64,000 nt of DNA from Treponema sp. (lineage in GTDB: Bacteria; Spirochaetota; Spirochaetia; Treponematales; Treponemataceae), in NCBI GenBank assembly GCA_017935745.1, contig JAGBGX010000018.1, forward strand, positions 1 through 64,000, read 5' to 3'. The position numbers and the translations under genes were made by a program. A model generated the notes under the pieces. The model saw nothing but the letters and a program-made list of their open reading frames with translations. It made no database searches and had not been told where the DNA came from. Below are positions 58,657-64,000 of the stretch, piece after piece. Positions within the stretch are counted from its first letter, which is position 1, and every line of letters begins with the position of its first letter.

Positions 58657-60168
58657 CTATTCCCTGTTTCTGTTTTCGCTCATAAGGCTGATGTATGTGG
58701 CAAAGAAATTGTCTTCGACCTTGCTGCTTGCAAAAAGCTCTGTCTGCAATGCGCTCATGTCTGCTTCCGCAACCGCCTGGTCAGTCACTTCGCTGGAACT
58801 GTCTGTTTCAATTCCCGTGCATTTCAGGACAATAACATTTGAGCCAAGCACAAACGGAGCGCCTATTTCGCCAGGCCTCAGGGAAAATGCCTGCACATAC
58901 GCTTCTTCATTTGAAGGCAGCAGCGCAAAAATGTCCGGGCTGTCAGTCTTTTGGAACAAATCCGTGTCGCCGTAATTGACGGGGAACGGGCTTATTTCCT
59001 TCTTTTCCACATTGAATTTTTCACACGCGCTGTCAAAGCTTGCAAGCGCCGCTTCTGAGACAAAATTGTCTGCAATCTCCATGTAGTAGTTTTCTATGTA
59101 TCCCTTTTCACTTGCTTTCATGTAGCTGAGTATGGCGTTCTGTGTCTTTTCGTCTGAAAAATCAGCTTCCGCAGCCGGCCCGTCGCATCTGAAGATGGAA
59201 TAGCCGCGCATCGTCTGTATGATTCCGCTCACTTCGCCTGTTTGGAGGCTTTCCAGCTCCTGAATGGAATCCGCTGAGGCAAGCATATTTTCAAGCTGAT
59301 ATCTGAATGATGCGGCCATTTTTCCGTCCGGCTCTGAATAGTATTTCTGGGACTTTTCGCTTGCTGCATCTTCAAATGTGATTTCATTTCCGCTTATCTG
59401 CTTGTGCAGCGACTTTGCCTCGCTTTCTTCGTCAGCCGTAATTACAGAAAAACTGTACCGGCGGAATTTCTGCGCATTGTTTCTTCCGAATGCGGCGGCT
59501 TCTTCTGCCGGAAAATTCCCCGTGCTGAATGCGGCCGCTTCAAACGAATGCTTTTCAGCTCCCATTTTTGCGAGGAACTGCTTTTCACTGCTGCTGCGCT
59601 TCAGGCCGTACAGAGGAATTCCGTTCAGGGAGTTTTCGCTGCCTGTGCCAAGAACATCGCTCACATACCGTCCGTACACAAGACTGCCGCTTATGTCAGC
59701 TTTCAGCGCCGCCAGATCAGCCTGGCTCATCTGGTTGTACCGTTTCTGCAAGAATGTTCCTGAACTGTCTGTAAACGCCTTTGCGACTTCCCTGTTCACG
59801 GCGCTTTTTGGAACTGAATAGCCTGACTTTTTTACTGCGTCAGTGAACGCCATGTCAAGGACTGTCTGCTTGAACGCCTGGTTCATGATTGAATAGTATG
59901 ACCTGTCGTCAATCTTGTAGCCCATGTTCTGATAGCTTTTTGCAAGGTTTGAAACAGCCGTGAAGAATTTTGAGCCTGGCTCATACGTAATCTGCCTGCC
60001 GCCGTAGGAGCCGTAGGAATTTGCCTTGCGCCTGTTGAATACAGACTGGAACACTGCGCTTGCTCCGAACGGAAGAAAAACGAGCGCTGAAATAATCAGT
60101 ATGATGACTGCGCCGATTTTGGAGCCGCTTTTTGCCCGCTGTTCAGTATGCTTTGTTTCTTGGTTCAT
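58657..60168 (-). CDS. SurA/PpiD N-terminal-like periplasmic foldase
   Basis: A 503-residue protein with one N-terminal membrane segment (residues 18-40, GAVIILIISALVFLPFGASAVF) and a large periplasmic part. NQAFKQTVLDMAFTDAVKKSGYSVPKSAVNREV resembles the SurA_N/PpiD chaperone module. A parvulin-like region may lie in the middle (SLHKQISGNEITFEDAASEKSQ, GEVSGIIQTMRGYSIFRCDG), but isomerase residues are not clear. It probably helps fold or escort envelope proteins. A consensus promoter lies upstream and AAGGAT precedes the ATG. Confidence 0.78.
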   Translation of the reverse strand: MNQETKHTEQRAKSGSKIGAVIILIISALVFLPFGASAVFQSVFNRRKANSYGSYGGRQITYEPGSKFFTAVSNLAKSYQNMGYKIDDRSYYSIMNQAFKQTVLDMAFTDAVKKSGYSVPKSAVNREVAKAFTDSSGTFLQKRYNQMSQADLAALKADISGSLVYGRYVSDVLGTGSENSLNGIPLYGLKRSSSEKQFLAKMGAEKHSFEAAAFSTGNFPAEEAAAFGRNNAQKFRRYSFSVITADEESEAKSLHKQISGNEITFEDAASEKSQKYYSEPDGKMAASFRYQLENMLASADSIQELESLQTGEVSGIIQTMRGYSIFRCDGPAAEADFSDEKTQNAILSYMKASEKGYIENYYMEIADNFVSEAALASFDSACEKFNVEKKEISPFPVNYGDTDLFQKTDSPDIFALLPSNEEAYVQAFSLRPGEIGAPFVLGSNVIVLKCTGIETDSSSEVTDQAVAEADMSALQTELFASSKVEDNFFATYISLMSENRNRE

Positions 60169-60207
60169 GGGAAGTACATCCTTGTTTTTAAAATGAATAT
60201 CATTTTT

Positions 60208-60236
60208 ATTTTATCATTGTAAAAAGCAAGTGTCAA
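60208..60236 (-). promoter_or_regulatory. Promoter of the SurA-like gene
   Basis: On the minus strand TTGACA (60236-60231), a 17-base spacer and TAAAAT (60213-60208): close to consensus. The leader is about 35 bases. Confidence 0.8.
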
Positions 60237-60341
60237 TGTTCCGTTCTGTTTTGCGCTGTGCAATTTTGCAGTACACAAACGGCTCTTTTTGTGGTATGCT
60301 GATACGGACAGTGTAAGCGAAAGTGATTTTGCATGCTGCAC

Positions 60342-60423
60342 AGGAGTGCAAGATACAGACTGCTGAAATAACACGGTTTTTTATCTTGCTGTTTGCGTTG
60401 CAAGCTTTTTTATGGGAGGCGCT
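60342..60423 (+). promoter_or_regulatory. Multi-hairpin leader element, copy D, shortened (before IMP cyclohydrolase)
   Basis: AGGAG (60342-60346), then a weak H1 with AAGATA (60350-60355) pairing with TATCTT (60382-60387) around TGAAATAA and GGTTTTTT, and an H2 with stem GTTTGC/GCAAGC and GTT triloop. Six T residues and ATGGGAGG follow directly. H3 and H4 are missing, so H2 plus the T-run here looks like a terminator placed immediately before the ribosome-binding site. Confidence 0.6.
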
Positions 60424-61146
60424 ATGATTGCAAAGACGGTGAAAGAAGCTCTTTTTAGGAATGAATATCCGGGCCGCGGAATTATTGCAGGAAAATCAGC
60501 CTGCGGAATGTATGCCGTTGCCGCGTACTGGATCATGGGACGAAGCGAAAACAGCCGCAACAGGATTTTTGCTGAAGACGGGGACGGAATCCGCACGCAG
60601 GCATTTGATGCTTCCCGGCTTACGGATCCGAGCCTGGTCATTTATCCTGCCGTTCGGGTTCTGGGGAGCGCGACAATCGTCACAAACGGCGATCAGACTG
60701 ACACCGTGTATGAAGGCCTTAAGAAAGGGCTTTCACTTGAGGCGTCCCTGCGTTCCCGGACGTTCGAGCCGGATGCCCCGAATTTCACGCCGAGAATTTC
60801 CGCGGTTCTGGACACGGGCGGCGGAGACTTGAGCATTTCCCTTTCAATTCTGAAGAGCGACGGCGGAAACGAAGAGTCAGCAAACCGGTATACATTCTGC
60901 TATGAAAACCCGCGCGCCGGCATCGGGCGGTACATCCATACATACATGCAGAACGGAAGCCCGCTCCCGAGCTTTGAAGGGGAGCCTGAAATTATCGAGC
61001 TGAACGAGCCGTCAGCTGCACAGCTTGCGGAGCATATCTGGAGCTGCCTGAATGAAGACAACAGGGTTTCCCTTTTTGTCCGCTATATAGAAATCAGCAC
61101 GGGAAAGTCTGAGACACGGATTATCAACAAGAACGGGCAGAGCTAG
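60424..61146 (+). CDS. IMP cyclohydrolase, PurO-like family
   Basis: A 240-residue protein matching the stand-alone IMP cyclohydrolase family first known from archaea (PurO), which closes FAICAR to IMP in the last step of purine synthesis. Recognisable segments are YPGRGIIAGKSACGMYAVAAYWIMGRSENSRNRIF (shown here as landmarks GRGIIAG and MGRSENSRNR), LVIYPAVR and ANRYTFCYENP. Most bacteria use PurH instead. The ATG at 60424 follows GGGAGG at 60414-60419. Its end overlaps the convergent trpR-like stop by four bases. Confidence 0.82.
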   Translation: MIAKTVKEALFRNEYPGRGIIAGKSACGMYAVAAYWIMGRSENSRNRIFAEDGDGIRTQAFDASRLTDPSLVIYPAVRVLGSATIVTNGDQTDTVYEGLKKGLSLEASLRSRTFEPDAPNFTPRISAVLDTGGGDLSISLSILKSDGGNEESANRYTFCYENPRAGIGRYIHTYMQNGSPLPSFEGEPEIIELNEPSAAQLAEHIWSCLNEDNRVSLFVRYIEISTGKSETRIINKNGQS

Positions 61147-61442
61147 CCGGAGGAATTCAGCATTTCAAGAAGTTTCCGGAATGCTGAATTGTCTTTTTTC
61201 AGTTCCCGCGAGCCGCGCGTAATGTTGCACAGCGACATGCTGTACTTGCGCGCGATTTCACGCTGAGTTGTTCCTTCTCCAAGCTCTTTTACAAGGCTCC
61301 ACCGCTTTGCAAAGTCCCTGAGCTCTGCACGCGTAAAGAGGCATTCAAAAAAGTCAAAGATAAGCTTTTCGTCCTGAATGCGGGAAAGAAGCGCGCAGAT
61401 TTCATGTATTTCCGCAGTTCCGTCATAGTTTGCGTCTGGCAT
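61143..61442 (-). CDS. trpR: TrpR-family transcriptional repressor
   Basis: A 99-residue all-helical DNA-binding protein. The helix-turn-helix RWSLVKELGEGTTQREIARKYSMSLCNITRGSREL follows the TrpR pattern (landmarks TQREIA and ITRGS). In E. coli TrpR binds tryptophan and represses trp, aroH and its own gene. It is encoded 19 bases downstream of the M48 protease, apparently in one transcript, and not near trp genes in the window. The ligand in this organism could be tryptophan or something else; some family members are annotated YerC/YecD. Confidence 0.85.
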   Translation of the reverse strand: MPDANYDGTAEIHEICALLSRIQDEKLIFDFFECLFTRAELRDFAKRWSLVKELGEGTTQREIARKYSMSLCNITRGSRELKKDNSAFRKLLEMLNSSG

Positions 61443-61461
61443 TGGCTCTCGGGGAAGCGGA

Positions 61462-62277
61462 CTACTGCTTGTCTGCGGCTTCGTACAGCGGATAGACCTG
61501 CCTGGAGATTGTCTCCAGATCCTTTATGCGTGATTCATTTGAAGGATGTGTGCTCAGCAGCTCCGGGACGCTTGAGCCTGAGAGCGCCGACATTTTTTTC
61601 CAGACAGCCACAGCTTCGTTCGGATCATATCCTGCCCGCGCCATAAGCTCCGTTCCGATGTGGTCAGACTCTTTTTCGTGGGAGCGGGAAAACGGCAGCG
61701 TGATTGTGTACTGCGCGGCAATCGTCAGCGCGCCGGAGGCGGCTTCATTCAGTCCTGCGGCCTGTGAGACAACAGAGATGCCCGCATTCTTGAGCTGATC
61801 CTGGCTTGCCTGCTCGCGGCTGTGCTCCTTGAGCGCGTGTGCAATCTCATGCCCCATTACGGCTGCAAGCTGCGCGTCATTCAGATCCAGCGCCTGAATG
61901 ATTCCTGTGTAGACGACTATCTTTCCGCCGGGCATGCACCATGCGTTTACCGTGCTGTCCGTTATGACATTGACCTGCCAGTCCCAGGAAACGGCATCCT
62001 TTCTGAACGCAGGAGTCTGCGCTATGAGCCGCTGCGCGATTTTCTGCACTCTGGCAGTTGTCTGCGCATCTGTATTCAGCGTTCCGTTTTTTTTGGCTTC
62101 TGCAAGCACCTGTGCATACGCTTCTTGCGCGCTCTGCTCCATCGCTTCTTCAGACACAATCATAAGCTGCTTTCTGTCTGCGCCCACTGCTCCAGCTTCC
62201 GTTGTCTTTGTTGTCAGGCAGCCTGAAAAGACCGCCGCGCAGGCGATAAGCGCTGCCGGGAGAATGTTCTTTTTCAT
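61462..62277 (-). CDS. M48 family zinc metalloprotease lipoprotein
   Basis: A 271-residue protein with a lipoprotein signal (MKKNILPAALIACAAVFSGC, lipobox FSGC at residue 20) and the HExxH motif in VMGHEIAHALKEHSREQ; the third ligand lies in HEKESDHIGTELMARAGYDPNEA. LSTHPSNESRIKDLE closes the M48/Ste24-like domain. Homologues such as YggG/LoiP and BepA act on outer-membrane proteins. It is likely periplasmic. GAGAGGA precedes the ATG. Confidence 0.92.
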   Translation of the reverse strand: MKKNILPAALIACAAVFSGCLTTKTTEAGAVGADRKQLMIVSEEAMEQSAQEAYAQVLAEAKKNGTLNTDAQTTARVQKIAQRLIAQTPAFRKDAVSWDWQVNVITDSTVNAWCMPGGKIVVYTGIIQALDLNDAQLAAVMGHEIAHALKEHSREQASQDQLKNAGISVVSQAAGLNEAASGALTIAAQYTITLPFSRSHEKESDHIGTELMARAGYDPNEAVAVWKKMSALSGSSVPELLSTHPSNESRIKDLETISRQVYPLYEAADKQ

Positions 62278-62360
62278 AGTTCCTCTCAGTATGGTTTTTG
62301 TGGAATTACGTCATTTAAAATATAGTTTTTTGGGAATATAATCAACAGCTTTGCCAGGGC

Positions 62361-62388
62361 AAAAAAAAGTCCGGCAGTTACGCCGGAC
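62361..62388 (-). terminator. Terminator of the gene at 62505 (minus strand)
   Basis: On the minus strand GTCCGGC-GTAACT-GCCGGAC is followed by eight T residues. It lies ~115 bases beyond the stop codon of the upstream gene. Confidence 0.85.
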
Positions 62389-62403
62389 ATGCCATTTCTG
62401 ACA

Positions 62404-62447
62404 GCCAGGCGCCAATGGGTGGGAGGGGATAAAATTGAACGCCTGGC
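62404..62447. repeat. Inverted repeat downstream of the gene at 62505
   Basis: GCCAGGCG (62404-62411) and CGCCTGGC (62440-62447) are perfect eight-base inverted arms around a 28-base purine-rich centre (GGGTGGGAGGGGATAAAA). It precedes the terminator on the minus strand. No T-run follows on either side. Function unknown. Confidence 0.5.
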
Positions 62448-62504
62448 AATTTATATATCGGAGCCGGCCCGGAATTTCTTGAATGTTTTTTATCATGTTT
62501 GGCG

Positions 62505-63509
62505 TTATTCTGTTTCCGTTATGCTGGCGTCTATGTTCACCGAGATGCTGTAGCTCCGTCCGTTTGCAGCTGAAAGCGTCTTTACAATCTCGTAGTCTCC
62601 CACGAAGAATTTTACTGTGTGATCGCCCTGTGTTGTGTAAAACTGCTCGGCGGGAGCTATGTATTCAGTCTCATCAAAGAACATCCGTGTCTCCTGTGGC
62701 GCGATAAGCCTGACAATCGGCTTTATGTCCCGCAGCTGCACGCTCACTTCGGTGCGCTTTGCCTGCTCAACGGTCACTGTGCGCAGCTCGTTCCTGTAAA
62801 AGTCGCTTACAAGGCTGATGTCATGCTTTCCTGCCGGAACTATGACGCTCTTTTTTCCAAGCTCCGACTGCTTTCCGTTCAGAAAGACTGTGAGCGGCTT
62901 AAGTTCTCCTTCTTCCGGCGGAAGCGCATCAAGCGACAGGATTCCTTTTTTTGAAAGAATCGGATGCGCCGAAACAGTGAACTGTGACTTTGTTATGGAG
63001 CCGGGGACTCCTTTCATTGCAAGCTGCAGCCTCAGGAATAAAAATCCGCCTTCCTGCGCCGGAACCAGCTGCGCAAGGACAGAATACGCGTCTTCCTTTA
63101 TGGAATGCTCCTTTGTAATGGGAACCTTGATGTTGAGGCTCAGGCTTTCGCCGAATGTTCCTGTCTGCATCCTTGTGCCGCTGTAGTCGATTTCAGTATG
63201 CGCCGGCTGAGGCTGGATGCCGGAATACAGCGACCATGCCACAGAGTCCCGCCATTCAGCGACAATCTGCGGAACCTTTATGGAAATCTCAATTCCTTCA
63301 ATAAAAATAGTGTCTTCTGGCAGCATAATTGCCACTGCGTCATTTACTCCCGCTTCTGCGGACTGCCTGTCAAACGGGGAGCTGATGCTGATGATGTTTG
63401 TCCTGTGGACGCGGAAAGGCTCTGCCGCCGCAAAAAACGGTGCTGCGGATAAAGCAAGCGCAAGGATGAGCGCCTTTAAAACTGTTTTTTCAACTCTGAA
63501 AAACCCCAT
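62505..63509 (-). CDS. Conserved hypothetical exported protein, beta-rich
   Basis: A 334-residue protein with a signal peptide (VLKALILALALSAAPFFAAAEPF, cleavage near AAAEP). The mature part is beta-rich; its C-terminal half looks like repeated PEGA-type domains (KKSVIVPAGKHDISLVSDF and QFYTTQGDHTVKFFVGDYEI, each with a Pro-x-Gly-x-His-like turn). PEGA domains are short surface beta-sandwiches of uncertain role. The ATG at 63509 is six bases after a TATAAT box without Shine-Dalgarno; an upstream in-frame start at 63533 would overlap the promoter and is rejected. Confidence 0.72.
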   Translation of the reverse strand: MGFFRVEKTVLKALILALALSAAPFFAAAEPFRVHRTNIISISSPFDRQSAEAGVNDAVAIMLPEDTIFIEGIEISIKVPQIVAEWRDSVAWSLYSGIQPQPAHTEIDYSGTRMQTGTFGESLSLNIKVPITKEHSIKEDAYSVLAQLVPAQEGGFLFLRLQLAMKGVPGSITKSQFTVSAHPILSKKGILSLDALPPEEGELKPLTVFLNGKQSELGKKSVIVPAGKHDISLVSDFYRNELRTVTVEQAKRTEVSVQLRDIKPIVRLIAPQETRMFFDETEYIAPAEQFYTTQGDHTVKFFVGDYEIVKTLSAANGRSYSISVNIDASITETE

Positions 63510-63515
63510 GCAATT

Positions 63516-63544
63516 ATTATAATTACAAAACACTTGTTTTTCCA
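63516..63544 (-). promoter_or_regulatory. Promoter of the gene at 62505, likely leaderless transcript
   Basis: On the minus strand TGGAAA (63544-63539), a 17-base spacer and TATAAT (63521-63516), then six bases (AATTGC) and the ATG at 63509. No Shine-Dalgarno is possible in the remaining bases. Confidence 0.6.
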
Positions 63545-63572
63545 GTGTTAAGGAAGCTGATTTGCTGATTTT

Positions 63573-64000
63573 TTACTGTTTTTTCAGGTATTCCCGGGGA
63601 TTCAGGGGAGCGCCGTTCTGCTTTATTTCAAAATGAAGGTGAGGGCCTGTCGTAAGCCCGGTAAGTCCGACTGTTCCGATTTTCTGGCCGGAAAAGACCG
63701 CGCTTCCCTTGGTGACTGCGATTTCATCGAGGTGGGCATACAGGCTTTCCATTCCGCCCTGATGACGGATAACTATGCAGTTTCCGTAGACGCGGTTTCC
63801 GTATTCCGCTGACTGGACAGTTCCGCTCTTGCATGCGAGCACGGCTGTTCCCCGCGGAGCCGCAAGGTCGATTCCCTTGTGAAGGTGCCACTTTCCTGTG
63901 ATAGGGCTTTGCCGCTTGCCGAACGCTGATGTCAGTATGCTTTTTTCAAGAGGCATCGACATTCCGGGGTTCAGAAAGTACGCCCGCTGCGCAGGACTGA
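63573..64000 (-). CDS. M23 family peptidase (LytM/NlpD type), C-terminal part, cut by window end
   Basis: The last ~140 residues of a peptidoglycan endopeptidase or NlpD-like activator. Zinc ligands are in HLHKGIDLAAP (His, Asp) and GPHLHFEI (HxH), with the fold marker SLYAHLDEI. The reading frame stays open to the window edge; the upstream residues YFLNPGMSMPLEKSILTSAFG match the usual lead-in of the domain, so the gene continues beyond 64000 and no start is visible. Complete M23 metal sites suggest an active hydrolase acting on crosslinks in the periplasm. Confidence 0.9.
   Translation of the reverse strand, partial: SPAQRAYFLNPGMSMPLEKSILTSAFGKRQSPITGKWHLHKGIDLAAPRGTAVLACKSGTVQSAEYGNRVYGNCIVIRHQGGMESLYAHLDEIAVTKGSAVFSGQKIGTVGLTGLTTGPHLHFEIKQNGAPLNPREYLKKQ

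Noticed and set aside
60266-60300. Sigma70 promoter (TTGCAG and TATGCT) for the IMP cyclohydrolase gene
   Set aside because: The spacer is 23 bases, too long for a normal promoter.

Overview
The window reads as chromosomal DNA of a treponeme (Spirochaetota), probably a free-living or gut/rumen species rather than T. pallidum, because it carries biosynthetic genes the syphilis spirochaete lacks. Evidence for the assignment: the order tamB-bamA(Tp92-like)-ompH/skp-mutS, the spoVG-tRNA-Gln-rplY block, a lone CheW beside NAD kinase and recN, relaxed spirochaetal lipoboxes, and a Na+-pumping oxaloacetate decarboxylase. By eye the base composition is near 50% GC except for a very GC-rich first ~240 bases that carry the end of a 23S rRNA. 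No prophage, insertion sequence or CRISPR array was seen.

Layout. 1-1300: end of 23S rRNA (no 5S behind it), a GH16 glucanase lipoprotein and tRNA-Leu(GAG). 1.4-6.4 kb: an orphan sugar-ABC ATPase, an RNB-type exoribonuclease, O-acetylhomoserine sulfhydrylase and a small tautomerase. 6.4-7.65 kb: an accessory island with six ~42-bp palindromic repeats and a DUF6261-like gene between shared flanking repeats. 7.65-13.1 kb: aroF with a long leader, tyrA, apt, deoD, a sugar nucleotidyltransferase and manA. 13.1-20.3 kb, minus strand: tmk, a conserved hypothetical, the NFACT/RqcH factor, metF, metH and a PAP2-like membrane protein. 20.4-30.6 kb: outer-membrane biogenesis (tamB, bamA, skp) and mutS. 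30.7-37.7 kb: comF, cheW, a DegT-like enzyme, nadK, recN, a helical hypothetical and an HD protein, mostly with start/stop overlaps. 37.8-41.9 kb: oadG-oadA-oadB. 42-47.3 kb: rplU-prp-rpmA, then obg-nadD-yqeK-lytR-rsfS. 47.4-57 kb: an acidic protein (minus), ispE, spoVG, tRNA-Gln, rplY, tilS, a large periplasmic protein with Ca2+-loop-like motifs, an HtrA-like lipoprotein and lepA. 57-64 kb: DUF115 protein and SurA-like foldase (minus), a PurO-type IMP cyclohydrolase (plus), TrpR, M48 protease, a periplasmic hypothetical and an M23 peptidase (minus, cut by the window end).

Most distinctive non-coding signals: (1) a recurring multi-hairpin leader, sharing a GCGTTGC triloop hairpin, directly before four unrelated genes (nucleotidyltransferase, bamA, obg, IMP cyclohydrolase), with compensatory stem changes between copies; (2) six genes whose predicted sigma70 -10 box ends only 5-8 nt before the start codon, implying leaderless mRNAs; (3) a helically phased array of six TTCAAAT-N3-ATTTGAA-like palindromes upstream of the DUF6261-like gene; (4) a terminator-like hairpin in the ~200-nt aroF leader; (5) an oxaloacetate decarboxylase alpha subunit with two complete biotin domains. 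All assignments are from reading the sequence; no database search was run.
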